A stretch of DNA of 64,000 bases from an uncultured Methylophaga sp. (GTDB lineage: Bacteria; Pseudomonadota; Gammaproteobacteria; Nitrosococcales; Methylophagaceae). Position numbers and translations under genes: made by a program. This document shows, piece by piece, positions 1 to 9,330 of the stretch; positions within the stretch are counted from its first letter, which is position 1, and each line of letters opens with the position of its first letter. Where the stretch lies: positions 62,001 to 126,000 of the forward strand of contig CAJXKF010000003.1 of assembly GCA_913055695.1 (NCBI GenBank), written 5' to 3'. A model generated the notes under the pieces. It worked only from the letters and a program-made list of their open reading frames with translations. It was not told the DNA's origin and searched no databases.

Positions 1-1025
1 CGCAGACCGGCGAAGTGCTATCGGTTATCGGTGACCGCAATACCCGCTACAAAGGCTTTAACCGCGCACTCGACCTACAACGGCCTATCGGCTCACTGGT
101 CAAACCGGCGGTCTATCTGGCTGCCCTGGAGCAGGGTTATACCCTCAGTACCCGGCTGGATGATTCGCCATATTCCCTGTCACAGCCCAACGGCCAGACC
201 TGGAAGCCGCAAAACTTTGATAAACAGTCTCACAGCGAAGTCACGCTGATAGAAGGCTTGACGCATTCCTATAATATTTCCACCGCAAGACTGGGTATGG
301 AAGTCGGTCTTGATAATGTCATCGACACCATGGTCAGACTCGGTGTCAGACGCGACCTGGATCCCTATCCATCTCTGTTGCTGGGCGCACAGGGCCTGTC
401 TCCGCTGGAAGTCGCGACGATGTATCAGACTATCGCTGCCAATGGGTTCCAGATGCCTGCCAGATCGATCCGCACTGTCACCGACAGCGAAGGCAATGCC
501 TTGTCCAGTTATCCTTTCCAGCTCAAACAGACCGTTGAGGCAGAAGATATTTATCTGTTGCAGACCGCCATGCAGGAAGTGACCCGCAGCGGTACCGCCG
601 CCAGCATTTACCGCACGCTGCCGGCCAGCATCAACGTCGCCGGCAAGACCGGTACATCCGATGATCAGCGCGACAGCTGGTTTGCCGGTTTCAGCAATAA
701 CCGCCTCGCTGTAGTCTGGCTGGGTCAGGACGATAATTCACCACTTCCGTTTACCGGCTCGGGTGGCGCGCTGCGTGCCTGGACCCGGTTTATGGCCAGC
801 CAGCCGCTGGAAAGCTTCCATGCGCCGACACCGGAAACCATTGAATGGTTGTGGGTGAACGAGGACAATGGCTATCTGTCCGCTGCCCAATGTGAAGATG
901 CCCGGCAGTTGCCGTTTATTCGCGGCACAGCGCCACAACAGAAGGCGGCATGTTATCTCAAACCGGGCCAGCAGGACGATCCCGTCAGCCGCTCGATAGA
1001 CTGGATCAAGGACTGGTTTCGTTAA
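1..1025 (+). CDS. mrcB: Penicillin-binding protein 1b, C-terminal part (5' truncated by window edge)
   Basis: This is the transpeptidase domain of a bifunctional class A penicillin-binding protein, which polymerises and cross-links peptidoglycan in the periplasm. The reading frame is open from base 3 to the TAA at 1023-1025. All three penicilloyl-transferase motifs are visible: SLVK with the acylated serine at about nt 93, SYN at 267-275 and KTGTS at 645-659. The context RPIGSLVKP resembles PBP1b more than PBP1a. The membrane anchor, UB2H and glycosyltransferase domains lie outside the window. The next gene begins 9 bp later and looks like the PBP1b activator LpoP, which supports the PBP1b assignment. 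GTG at 15 is an internal codon, not a start. Confidence 0.93.
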   Translation, partial: QTGEVLSVIGDRNTRYKGFNRALDLQRPIGSLVKPAVYLAALEQGYTLSTRLDDSPYSLSQPNGQTWKPQNFDKQSHSEVTLIEGLTHSYNISTARLGMEVGLDNVIDTMVRLGVRRDLDPYPSLLLGAQGLSPLEVATMYQTIAANGFQMPARSIRTVTDSEGNALSSYPFQLKQTVEAEDIYLLQTAMQEVTRSGTAASIYRTLPASINVAGKTGTSDDQRDSWFAGFSNNRLAVVWLGQDDNSPLPFTGSGGALRAWTRFMASQPLESFHAPTPETIEWLWVNEDNGYLSAAQCEDARQLPFIRGTAPQQKAACYLKPGQQDDPVSRSIDWIKDWFR

Positions 1026-1034
1026 GGAATGATA

Positions 1035-1604
1035 ATGCGATTATTCAATTTACGTCTTCTACTGCCCGGCCTTCTGGCTGCACTGCTGTCAGCCTGTAGC
1101 ATTGCGCCCTCGCAAGCACCCAGAGCACCGGTAGAAGATAGGGGCACTGAGGCCGAAGCCAGGCCTTCACCCAGACAGACAGCACCGCAAGCCCCGTCAG
1201 AACCGGCTGTTGCGACGCCGCTGCCTGATTCGGGTCCGGCAGCAACACCGGGCCCGTCCCCGGCTCCAGCACCACAGCCACAACAAAGTCCCGCGGTGGT
1301 AGCCCTGCTCAGTGATGCCGAGCAGTCACGTAATGCAGGTGATTACCGCGCCGCGCAAGGCAGTCTGCAACGGGCCCAGCGTATCGCTCCCAGAGACGCC
1401 GAAGTCTATTACTCGCTGGCGGTAACGCATATGGAACTGGAGGATTTTGATCTTGCAGAGCAGGTAGCGCTGAAAGGCGTCTCCGTCGCGCAGAATAATG
1501 CTTATCAGCTGCGACGTCTGTGGCAGCTGATTGCCAAAATTCGATTACGCGCCGGCGACCCTGAAGGCTCGCGCCAGGCAGAACAGAAAGCTGCCGGTTA
1601 CTGA
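1035..1604 (+). CDS. lpoP: TPR outer-membrane lipoprotein, probable PBP1b activator LpoP
   Basis: The protein has a lipoprotein signal peptide ending in LLSAC, so the mature form starts at a lipidated cysteine near residue 21. A Pro/Ala/Gln-rich linker follows to about residue 85, then a C-terminal domain with tetratricopeptide-like helices (DAEQSRNAGDYRAAQ, YYSLAVTHMELEDFDLAEQ). This architecture, directly downstream of mrcB, is that of Pseudomonas LpoP, a lipoprotein that activates PBP1b from the outer membrane. The long disordered linker would let the TPR domain cross the periplasm. Two in-frame ATGs exist; the one at 1035 is preferred because AAGGA (1024-1028) then has normal spacing, while it abuts the ATG at 1029. 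The functional link is inferred from synteny and architecture. Confidence 0.75.
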   Translation: MRLFNLRLLLPGLLAALLSACSIAPSQAPRAPVEDRGTEAEARPSPRQTAPQAPSEPAVATPLPDSGPAATPGPSPAPAPQPQQSPAVVALLSDAEQSRNAGDYRAAQGSLQRAQRIAPRDAEVYYSLAVTHMELEDFDLAEQVALKGVSVAQNNAYQLRRLWQLIAKIRLRAGDPEGSRQAEQKAAGY

Positions 1605-1622
1605 ATCATTTGCTATTCACAT

Positions 1623-1651
1623 AAAAAAGGCCGGTTTCCCGGCCTTTTTTT
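1623..1651. terminator. Bidirectional rho-independent terminator after lpoP
   Basis: A GGCCGG/CCGGCC stem with a TTTC loop is flanked by A6 on the left and T7 on the right. It can end the rightward mrcB-lpoP transcript and the leftward heat-shock/dapB transcript, which converge here. Confidence 0.88.
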
Positions 1652-1669
1652 GATCCTGCTTACAGGCAA

Positions 1670-2479
<810 letters not shown>

Positions 2480-2576
2480 TTAGTTTCCCTTATCCAATTT
2501 ATTCATTGTCTGCCTGCCAGGCTTTTGAATGGCAAGTATCTCCATCCTGAAGCTTCACCGCAAGCGGACAACGGCT

Positions 2577-3692
2577 TCACTCAAAAAAGCGTTTCACCGC
2601 ATCCAGCCAGGAAGAATGTTTCGGGCTGTGTTTTTCACCGCCACCCTGAATATCCTTCTCGAACTCTTCCAGCAATTCTTTCTGCTTTTTCGACAGTTTC
2701 ACCGGTGTTTCAATCACCACACGGCACAGTAAGTCACCGGTTGGACCGCCCCGCACCGAGGTGACGCCCTTGCCACGCAGCCGGAACTGCTGACCGGTCT
2801 GAGTCCCTTCCGGAATCTTGAGACTGGCCTTACCCTCCAGCGTCGGGACTTCGACTTCACCGCCCAATGCGGCAGTGACAAAGCTCAGCGGGACATCGCA
2901 GAACAGGTTGGTACCATCACGGGTGAATACATCATGTCGCTGTACCGCAACTTCAACAAACAGATCGCCAGCCGGCGCACCGTGCAGACCGGGTTCGCCT
3001 TCGCCCTGCAGACGAATACGGTCACCGGTATCGACGCCGGCGGGCACTTTGACTGACAGGGTTTTGTGTTCCTGAACCAGGCCTTCACCATGGCAATCCG
3101 GGCATGGGTCTTTAATCATCTTACCGGTACCGCGACAGTGCGGACAGGCCTGTTGCATGGTGAAAAAGCCCTGCTGGATCCGGACCTGACCGTGACCACC
3201 ACAGGTGGTACAGGTCACCGGTTCGGTGCCCTTTTTGGCGCCGCTGCCATCACAGGTTTCACACTCGACATTGACCGGAATACGGATTTTAGCCGTTGTG
3301 CCGGCTACCGCCTCCTCCAGTGACAGCTCAAGACGGTAACGCAGATCGGCCCCGCGGAAAGCCTGTTGACGGCCGCCGCCGGCACCAAAAATATCATTGA
3401 AGACATCACCAAAAATATCGCTGAAGCCACCGGCGCCACCACGGCCGAAGCCGCCGCCCATCGACTGATCGACGCCTTCATGACCAAACTGGTCGTAGGC
3501 TGCACGCTTCTGGCTGTCGGATAAAATTTCGTAGGCTTCCTTTGCCTCTTTAAACTTGGTTTCGGCTTCGGCATCGTCCGGATTGCGATCCGGATGGTAT
3601 TTCATCGCCATGCGACGATAGGCTTTTTTGATTTCGGCCTCGGTCGCCGTTCGCGAGATACCCAAAATCTCGTAATAGTCTCTTCTGGCCAT
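2577..3692 (-). CDS. dnaJ: Chaperone protein DnaJ (Hsp40)
   Basis: DnaJ delivers unfolded clients to DnaK and stimulates its ATPase. The J domain has the essential HPD at residues 33-35. It is followed by a Gly/Phe-rich stretch and four zinc-finger repeats ([32 protein letters not shown]) that bind two zinc ions, then the C-terminal substrate-binding domains. The product has 371 residues, typical for a type I Hsp40. The reading frame extends upstream to a TTG at 3710, but ATG at 3692 gives the canonical [11 protein letters not shown] start and is preceded by AAGAAG. The gene lies 138 bp after dnaK, with hairpins in the gap that may reduce its expression relative to dnaK. Confidence 0.97.
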   Translation of the reverse strand: MARRDYYEILGISRTATEAEIKKAYRRMAMKYHPDRNPDDAEAETKFKEAKEAYEILSDSQKRAAYDQFGHEGVDQSMGGGFGRGGAGGFSDIFGDVFNDIFGAGGGRQQAFRGADLRYRLELSLEEAVAGTTAKIRIPVNVECETCDGSGAKKGTEPVTCTTCGGHGQVRIQQGFFTMQQACPHCRGTGKMIKDPCPDCHGEGLVQEHKTLSVKVPAGVDTGDRIRLQGEGEPGLHGAPAGDLFVEVAVQRHDVFTRDGTNLFCDVPLSFVTAALGGEVEVPTLEGKASLKIPEGTQTGQQFRLRGKGVTSVRGGPTGDLLCRVVIETPVKLSKKQKELLEEFEKDIQGGGEKHSPKHSSWLDAVKRFFE

Positions 3693-3717
3693 TCTTCTTG
3701 TTTTCCCCAAAACAACA

Positions 3718-3749
3718 AAACAGGCGCCGGTCTGACCAGACGCCTGTTT
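3718..3749 (-). terminator. Hairpin between dnaK and dnaJ (possible attenuator)
   Basis: The arms AAACAGGCG (3718-3726) and CGCCTGTTT (3741-3749) pair perfectly, and a short inner TCTG/CAGA pair tightens the loop. Read on the minus strand the stem is followed by TTTTGTTGTTTT, so it resembles a leaky intrinsic terminator. A second inverted repeat, GATGAGG (3774-3780) with CCTCATC (3805-3811), lies between this hairpin and the dnaK stop. The site could set the dnaK:dnaJ ratio. Confidence 0.6.
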
Positions 3750-3830
3750 GCTTTGTTAGTCCCGTCCGGCAGGGATGAGGTTTACACGGCTAGACATCGC
3801 ATTGCCTCATCACCGGCCGGGGTTACAGGA

Positions 3831-5744
3831 TTACTTCTTCTTGTCGTCGTCGACTTCCTCAAACTCGGCATCGACCACATCGTCACCGGACTGGGCGTCA
3901 TCTGCAGCACCTTCACCAGCTTCTGCATTCTCAGCATAAGCGCGTTCCGCCAGTTTGGCAGAGGCTTCGCTCAACGCATTGGTCTTGGCTTCGATATCGT
4001 CTTTGTCTTCGCCCTTGATCGCTTCCTGCAGCGCTTCAACGGCAGACTCGATGTTCGCCTTCTCATCGGCTTCGACCTTGTCACCCAGATCTTTCAGCGA
4101 TTTATTGGTCGCATGAATCAGCGCATCAGCCTGGTTACGTGCGGTGACCAGCTCGTGGAATTTTTTATCTTCCTCGGCGTGGGCTTCCGCATCTTTCACC
4201 ATTTGTTCGACTTCTTCATCACTCAAACCGCTGGAAGCCTTGATGACGATCGACTGTTCCTTACCGGTCGCCTTGTCTTTAGCGGACACGTGCAGAATAC
4301 CGTTGGCGTCGATATTAAAAGTGACTTCAATCTGCGGTACACCGCGAGGTGCCGGCGGGATATCAGCCAGGTCAAAACGACCCAGAGACTTGTTCGCTGA
4401 CGCCATTTCACGCTCACCCTGCAGCACGTGAATGGTCACGGCAGGCTGATTGTCTTCAGCAGTTGAGAACACCTGATTGGCCTTGGTCGGAATGGTGGTG
4501 TTTTTCTCAACCAATTTGGTCATGACACCGCCCATGGTTTCAATACCCAGGCTCAGCGGGGTCACGTCCAGAAGCAGCACGTCTTTGACATCACCAGCCA
4601 GAACCGCAGCCTGGATAGAAGCACCCAGTGCGACCGCTTCATCCGGATTCACGTCTTTACGCGGCTCTTTGCCGAACATCTCTTTCACCGCTTCCTGCAC
4701 TTTCGGCATACGGGTCTGACCACCGACCAGAATCACGTCATCGATTTGCGAAGTCGACAGACCGGCATCTTTCAGTGCCATTTTGCAGGGTTCCATGCTG
4801 CGGGTAATCAGGTCTTCAACCAGTGATTCCAGCTTGGCACGGGTCAGGCGGATTTCCATGTGTTTCGGACCGCTGGCGTCGGCTGTGATGTAGGGCAGAT
4901 TGATATCAGTCTGCTGGCTTGAAGACAGCTCGATCTTGGCCTTTTCCGCCGCGTCTTTCAGACGTTGCAGAGCCAGTGGGTCTTTAGCAAGGTCAACGCC
5001 CTGATCTTTCTTGAACTCATCAACCAGGTAATCGATGATGCGCTGGTCAAAGTCTTCACCACCGAGGAAGGTATCACCGTTGGTGGCCAGTACTTCAAAC
5101 TGGTGCTCGCCTTCGATATCAGCAATTTCGATAATGGAAACGTCGAATGTACCGCCACCCAGGTCATAAACAACGACGGTGGAATCACCGCGTTTTTTGT
5201 CCATGCCGTAAGCGAGTGCCGCGGCAGTCGGTTCGTTGATGATACGCTTGACTTCCAGACCGGCAATCTTACCGGCGTCTTTGGTCGCCTGCCGCTGAGA
5301 GTCATTGAAGTAAGCCGGAACGGTCACGACCGCTTCGGTGACTTCTTCACCGAGGAATTCTTCCGCGGTTTTCTTCATTTTCATCAGCACGCGGGCAGAG
5401 ATTTCGGGCGGCGCCATTTTCTTGTCATTGACAGACACCCAGGCGTCGCCGTTATCGGCTTCGATGATCTTGTAAGGGACCATATCGATATCACGCTGAA
5501 CGACTTTCTCTTTGAACTTACGGCCGATCAGACGTTTGATACCGTACAGGGTGTTTTTAGGATTGGTCACGGCCTGACGTTTGGCAGATTGACCAACCAG
5601 TACTTCGTTGTCTTTAGTAAAAGCAACGATAGACGGTGTGGTGCGATCGCCTTCACTGTTCTCAATCACACGTGCTTTGCCGTCTTCCATTACTGCGACA
5701 CAGGAATTGGTCGTTCCCAGGTCGATACCAATAATTTTACCCAT
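3831..5744 (-). CDS. dnaK: Molecular chaperone DnaK (Hsp70)
   Basis: DnaK binds and releases hydrophobic peptide segments under ATP control, with DnaJ and GrpE as cochaperones. The nucleotide-binding domain starts with the phosphate-1 loop [11 protein letters not shown] and includes [12 protein letters not shown]. The linker region [13 protein letters not shown] leads into the substrate-binding domain. The helical lid ends in an acidic tail with EEVDDDKKK, as in bacterial Hsp70s. The 637-residue length is standard. GGAG lies about 9 bp before the ATG. A near-consensus sigma-32 promoter is at 5800-5827, between grpE and dnaK, so dnaK can be induced independently of grpE. Confidence 0.99.
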   Translation of the reverse strand: MGKIIGIDLGTTNSCVAVMEDGKARVIENSEGDRTTPSIVAFTKDNEVLVGQSAKRQAVTNPKNTLYGIKRLIGRKFKEKVVQRDIDMVPYKIIEADNGDAWVSVNDKKMAPPEISARVLMKMKKTAEEFLGEEVTEAVVTVPAYFNDSQRQATKDAGKIAGLEVKRIINEPTAAALAYGMDKKRGDSTVVVYDLGGGTFDVSIIEIADIEGEHQFEVLATNGDTFLGGEDFDQRIIDYLVDEFKKDQGVDLAKDPLALQRLKDAAEKAKIELSSSQQTDINLPYITADASGPKHMEIRLTRAKLESLVEDLITRSMEPCKMALKDAGLSTSQIDDVILVGGQTRMPKVQEAVKEMFGKEPRKDVNPDEAVALGASIQAAVLAGDVKDVLLLDVTPLSLGIETMGGVMTKLVEKNTTIPTKANQVFSTAEDNQPAVTIHVLQGEREMASANKSLGRFDLADIPPAPRGVPQIEVTFNIDANGILHVSAKDKATGKEQSIVIKASSGLSDEEVEQMVKDAEAHAEEDKKFHELVTARNQADALIHATNKSLKDLGDKVEADEKANIESAVEALQEAIKGEDKDDIEAKTNALSEASAKLAERAYAENAEAGEGAADDAQSGDDVVDAEFEEVDDDKKK

Positions 5745-5799
5745 AGTTAAACTCCATCATTCTTAAACTGTTCTTGGCTTTATCAGCCTATGTTCGTTT

Positions 5800-5827
5800 A
5801 TTTGGGGGACTTTTCAGCGATTTCAAG
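5800..5827 (-). promoter_or_regulatory. Sigma-32 heat-shock promoter of dnaK, inside an inverted repeat
   Basis: On the minus strand a -35 CTTGAAA (5827-5821) is separated by exactly 13 nt from a -10 CCCCAAAT (5807-5800). This nearly matches the E. coli RpoH consensus CTTGAAA-N(11-16)-CCCCATnT. The promoter lies within the inverted repeat GGGGACTT/AAGTCCCC (5805-5812 and 5825-5832), which directly follows the grpE stop codon. The same bases may therefore form an RNA hairpin at the end of the grpE message. Confidence 0.82.
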
Positions 5828-5839
5828 TCCCCGACCGAT

Positions 5840-6391
5840 TTATTGCGAAACCACCACCATCGCCGGGCGAATCACGCGGCCGTTAAAGGCATAACCTTTC
5901 TGCATGACGCTGATGACCTGGTTGGATTCGACACCGTCTGCCGGTTGCATTGAGACTGCCTGATGCAGGTCCGGATTAAAGGCTTCACCTTCGGGATTGA
6001 TTTGTTCCAGACCCAGTTTGCCGATATTGCTGAGCAGCATTTTCAGGGTCATATCCATACCTTCACGCACCGTTTCCAGCGTGGCTTCATCTTTTTGCGC
6101 TGCACTCAAGCCCAGTTCCAGGCTGTCGCAGATTGGCAGCAGTTCAGCGACGAATTTGTCCAGTGCATGCTTGTGGGCGTTTTCCAGATCACGGGCATGG
6201 CGACGACGCATGTTTTCCAGATCAGCGCGGGCCATTAACAGCTCGTTCCAGTGCTCATCGGCTTTATTACGTGCATCTTCAAGCAGCTTGGCCGTGTCCT
6301 GTTCCGCTTCCGGCTGGGCCTGCTGCTCCGAATCGTTGGCAGTTTCCTGTTCCTGATTGTCTTCAGGCTTTTCGATATCTTCGTTGCTCAT
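5840..6391 (-). CDS. grpE: Nucleotide exchange factor GrpE
   Basis: GrpE is the nucleotide exchange factor of DnaK and also a thermosensor. The first 40 residues are acidic and Gln/Glu-rich (low complexity), followed by a long helix and the conserved C-terminal beta domain containing LHQAVSMQPADG and GYAFNGRVIRPAMVVV. Length (183 residues) fits the family. A strong sigma-32 promoter lies 37 bp upstream, and the gene leads the grpE-dnaK-dnaJ group. Confidence 0.97.
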   Translation of the reverse strand: MSNEDIEKPEDNQEQETANDSEQQAQPEAEQDTAKLLEDARNKADEHWNELLMARADLENMRRRHARDLENAHKHALDKFVAELLPICDSLELGLSAAQKDEATLETVREGMDMTLKMLLSNIGKLGLEQINPEGEAFNPDLHQAVSMQPADGVESNQVISVMQKGYAFNGRVIRPAMVVVSQ

Positions 6392-6427
6392 GAGTCATCA
6401 TTCCGGTTTGCTTGTAACAGACCCCCA

Positions 6428-6455
6428 ACTTGGGGACGAAAAATTCAATTTCAAG
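6428..6455 (-). promoter_or_regulatory. Sigma-32 heat-shock promoter of grpE
   Basis: On the minus strand CTTGAAA (6455-6449), a 13-nt spacer and CCCCAAGT (6435-6428) closely fit the RpoH consensus and have the same spacing as the dnaK promoter. The -10 element lies in the perfect palindrome CCCCAACTTGGGG (6423-6435). It is correctly oriented and close to grpE. Confidence 0.85.
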
Positions 6456-6495
6456 CGGATTTGAATGAAAAATTCAGATAAGGAAGGTTTTTTGT

Positions 6496-6627
6496 CCGCA
6501 GATTACGCGGATTAGCGCAGATTGTATTTGGTGAGCAGGATAGGCGGGGGTGTATGGCCAGAAGCTTTTTGCTTCCATCTACGAAGAAATGTGTTTTTAA
6601 TCTGTGGCTATCGGCGAAATCTGCGGA
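6496..6627. mobile_element. MITE-like or REP-like element with about 29-bp imperfect terminal inverted repeats
   Basis: The 29 bases at 6496-6524 are repeated in inverted orientation at 6599-6627. The outer ten (TCCGCAGATT) match exactly and roughly three quarters of the remainder match. The 74-bp interior has no credible ORF but contains the small hairpin GAAGC-TTTTT-GCTTC. It fills the gap between the dnaQ stop and the grpE heat-shock promoter. The CGCAGATT words resemble a common dispersed intergenic repeat of bacteria (from memory). No clear target-site duplication is visible. Confidence 0.55.
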
Positions 6628-6629
6628 TA

Positions 6630-7367
6630 TCAGTCCTGTGCAAGCCAGACGCAGTTGCCACCACTGGATTCATTGACCTTTTCCAGCATGGCCTGATGTG
6701 CGGCCAGTTCTTCATCCGTGGCTTTGAGCACCGTCAAGGGTTGACGGGTTTTGATCTGACCCAGCTCGCGGTCTTTTCTGGTATCGCTGACAGTTTCAAC
6801 CACTTCTTCAGCCGTTAATGTCAGGCTCACCTGACCACCGGTCATCGCCAGGTAGACATCGGCCAGGATCTCGGCGTCAAGCAGCGCGCCGTGGAGTTCA
6901 CGGTTGGAGTTGTCTACGTCATAGCGTTTGCAGAGTGCATCCAGATTGTTCTTCTGCCCGGGATGCTTGTCACGCGCCATTTTGAGGGTGTCGAGCACAG
7001 TGGCAATGGTATTGACCCGACGTGACTCGCCTCCCAGTTTAGCCAGTTCGTGGTCAATAAAGCCGACATCGAAAGGGGCATTGTGAATAATCAATTCAGC
7101 GCCATCGATAAAGCGCAGAAAATCCTCGGCAATATCGGCAAACAGCGGTTTATCGGCCAGAAACTCGTTGGTGATGCCGTGCACTTCAATGGCACCCGCA
7201 TCGATGTCACGCTGGGGATTAATGTACTGATGGAATGTCTGGCCGGTCAGACGACGGCCCACCATTTCAACACAGCCAATCTCGATAATACGGTGGTCGT
7301 CAGCGGTGCTGATACCGGTCGTTTCAGTATCGAGAATAACCTGTCTTTTCTGTAGTGTTTCTGTCAC
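6630..7367 (-). CDS. dnaQ: DNA polymerase III epsilon subunit (3'-5' proofreading exonuclease)
   Basis: DnaQ is the editing exonuclease of the replicative polymerase core. Motif ExoI DTETTG (Asp13, Glu15) binds the two catalytic metals. ExoII includes HNAPFDVGFIDHEL, and the terminal HGALLDAEILADVYL forms ExoIII. After the nuclease domain, GGQVSLTL sits where E. coli has its clamp-binding QTSMAF. The C-terminal tail (about residues 190-245) would bind the alpha subunit. It lies 11 bp after rnhA and co-directional; in E. coli the two are adjacent but divergent. Confidence 0.96.
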   Translation of the reverse strand: MTETLQKRQVILDTETTGISTADDHRIIEIGCVEMVGRRLTGQTFHQYINPQRDIDAGAIEVHGITNEFLADKPLFADIAEDFLRFIDGAELIIHNAPFDVGFIDHELAKLGGESRRVNTIATVLDTLKMARDKHPGQKNNLDALCKRYDVDNSNRELHGALLDAEILADVYLAMTGGQVSLTLTAEEVVETVSDTRKDRELGQIKTRQPLTVLKATDEELAAHQAMLEKVNESSGGNCVWLAQD

Positions 7368-7378
7368 GTTAACCTCGT

Positions 7379-7816
7379 TCAGACTGCCAGTGTTTCTCTG
7401 GCGGCAACCGCCAGTTGATCGGCACGTTCATTTTCCGGATGACCGTTGTGCCCGCGCACCCACTCCCATTTCACCTCATGAGGCGCAATCGCTTTATCCA
7501 GCCGCTGCCAGAGTTCGGCATTTTTGACCGGCTTTTTTGCTGCGGTTTTCCAGTTTTTGGCTTTCCAGCCCGGCAACCATTCGGTCATCCCCTTCATCAC
7601 ATACTGCGAGTCGGTAGTGATGGTAACACGGCAGGGCCGCTTCAGCGCTTCAAGCGCAGCGATCACGGCCATCATTTCCATACGGTTATTGGTCGTCTGT
7701 TTTTCACTGCCTGAAAGTTCTTTTTCTGTGCCTTTGGCACGTAATATTGCGCCCCAGCCGCCGGGACCGGGATTGCCGCTGCAGGCACCGTCAGTGAAAA
7801 TTTCAACGTGGTCCAT
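7379..7816 (-). CDS. rnhA: Ribonuclease HI
   Basis: RNase HI cleaves the RNA strand of RNA:DNA hybrids. The acidic metal ligands are all visible: Asp9 in [16 protein letters not shown], Glu in NNRMEMMAV, Asp in ITTDSQYV and Asp in NERADQLA. The 145-residue length is typical. Its start overlaps the end of the methyltransferase gene upstream by 14 bp, which implies translational coupling, and dnaQ follows after 11 bp. Confidence 0.97.
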   Translation of the reverse strand: MDHVEIFTDGACSGNPGPGGWGAILRAKGTEKELSGSEKQTTNNRMEMMAVIAALEALKRPCRVTITTDSQYVMKGMTEWLPGWKAKNWKTAAKKPVKNAELWQRLDKAIAPHEVKWEWVRGHNGHPENERADQLAVAARETLAV

Positions 7817-8534
7817 GATTGTGTTCTCGGGTAAGCGGTTTGTTGACCAGCCCCGGTGTCGGGAATAGCCGTCTTTTGCGCCAGTTTTCCCTGACCGGTG
7901 TCAGTGGAATGGTGCGTTTGGCCGCTACCATAACAGAAACCCCGCCCAGCCAGGGCCATAATCGTCGTCCCCAGCGCTCCATGAACAGACTGCCCTGCAT
8001 CCAGCGCGGATGCCTGAATGGCGGTCTGTAGAGTGTCTTATGCTGCTCGGTCACTTCGAAGTTAAGCAAAGCCAGCCAGTCACGGATACGGGTCTGGCTG
8101 AAAAAGTGGCCGTCCCAGGGCGGGCTGTCCTGCCAGGAAAACAGACGACGCAGTCCCCACAGACTGAAAGGATTAAAACAGCAGAGGATGATTTTGCCAT
8201 CAGCCGCCAGCACGCGCTCGGCCTCTCTTAATACCTGATGGGGATCGCGGGATCGCTCGAGAACATGCAGCAATAACAGCTTGTCTATACTATGAGATTT
8301 GAACGGCAGGGACTCCGCCTCAGCCTGCACATCACCATCAGCTGCGACCAGACATTGACTGCCGGGACGGTTACTAAACGGCAGACAGGACGCATTACCG
8401 CCCAGTTGTATAGAAAAATAGCCGGGCATCGGCTCATCCAGCTGACTGACCATCTCACGTTCCAGATTAAGCAGCTGTTGCCCCAGCGGGCTCTGCCACC
8501 AGCGTTCGATGTCCTTGCTGTCAGAGTGATTCAT
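7803..8534 (-). CDS. YafS-like class I SAM-dependent methyltransferase
   Basis: This 243-residue protein has a type-11 methyltransferase core. [20 protein letters not shown] corresponds to the post-motif II region, and [20 protein letters not shown] matches the usual AERVL.pGG segment. The classical glycine-rich motif I is weak. Its place between gloB and rnhA is the same as E. coli yafS, a methyltransferase of unknown substrate. The start is only 25 bp from the gloB ATG on the opposite strand, so the two promoters must overlap or lie inside coding sequence. The substrate is unknown. Confidence 0.82.
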   Translation of the reverse strand: MNHSDSKDIERWWQSPLGQQLLNLEREMVSQLDEPMPGYFSIQLGGNASCLPFSNRPGSQCLVAADGDVQAEAESLPFKSHSIDKLLLLHVLERSRDPHQVLREAERVLAADGKIILCCFNPFSLWGLRRLFSWQDSPPWDGHFFSQTRIRDWLALLNFEVTEQHKTLYRPPFRHPRWMQGSLFMERWGRRLWPWLGGVSVMVAAKRTIPLTPVRENWRKRRLFPTPGLVNKPLTREHNHGPR

Positions 8535-8559
8535 GTTATTGTTCCAGCCGGGAGGTTTT

Positions 8560-9330
8560 ATGCTTACAGTTCATGCCGTCAACGCATTCAAAGATAATTA
8601 TATCTGGCTGATACAGGCAGAAAACAGTCGCAAAGTGCTGATTGTCGATCCGGGTCATGCCGAACCGGTATTTGAGGCTCTGAAACAGATGACCCTCACA
8701 CCGGCAGCAATTCTGATAACTCACCACCATGCCGATCATATCGGTGGCGTCGAAGCTCTGCTGGATCATTATCAAGTGCCTGTATTCGGCCCCGCCACTA
8801 AACAAATTCCGGCCGTCACACATCCGCTGAAACAGACACATGCCCTGCAAGTTGATCCGGACTTTCCCCTGTTTCAGGTCATGGAGACGCCCGGACACAC
8901 CCCTGAGCATATCTGTTATCTGCTGGAAAACAAGCTGTTCTGCGGTGATACCTTGTTTGCCGGTGGTTGCGGCAAGCTGCTGGGTGGCTCGGCTGAGCAG
9001 TTATTTCTTTCGCTGCAGCAATTAAAACAACTACCTGCTGAAACTGAAGTCTACTGTGCCCACGAATATACCGAGGCTAATCTGCGTTTTGCCAGCGTAG
9101 TGGAACCCGACAACCGGACATTACAGGAAAGACGGCAGCAGGTCAGGGAAATGCGTGAGGCGGGGCAGCCGACCGTGCCATCACTGATGGCTGACGAACT
9201 GGCCACAAACCCCTTTCTCCGCACGCATCTGCATCACATCAAAACAGCAGCCGAGATGTATAGCGGCATGACACTGAACAGCGATAAGGCTGTATTTGCC
9301 ACGCTGCGAAACTGGAAAGACAACTTTTAG
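8560..9330 (+). CDS. gloB: Hydroxyacylglutathione hydrolase (glyoxalase II)
   Basis: GloB hydrolyses S-lactoylglutathione to lactate and glutathione, the second step of methylglyoxal detoxification. The metallo-beta-lactamase motif THHHADH gives His55, His57, Asp59 and His60 of the binuclear metal site. Further ligands are in ETPGHTPEHI and FCGDTLFAGGCG. The C-terminal part has CAHEYTEANLRFA, typical of glyoxalase II. The frame opens upstream at a TTG (8533), but ATG 8560 is preceded by GGGAGG at ideal spacing and gives a normal 256-residue protein. Its stop overlaps the convergent lipoprotein gene by 4 bp. Confidence 0.96.
   Translation: MLTVHAVNAFKDNYIWLIQAENSRKVLIVDPGHAEPVFEALKQMTLTPAAILITHHHADHIGGVEALLDHYQVPVFGPATKQIPAVTHPLKQTHALQVDPDFPLFQVMETPGHTPEHICYLLENKLFCGDTLFAGGCGKLLGGSAEQLFLSLQQLKQLPAETEVYCAHEYTEANLRFASVVEPDNRTLQERRQQVREMREAGQPTVPSLMADELATNPFLRTHLHHIKTAAEMYSGMTLNSDKAVFATLRNWKDNF

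Noticed and set aside
4965-5750. 261-codon plus-strand frame opposite dnaK
   Set aside because: Lies fully antisense to the unmistakable dnaK gene; long open antisense frames are common over highly expressed genes.
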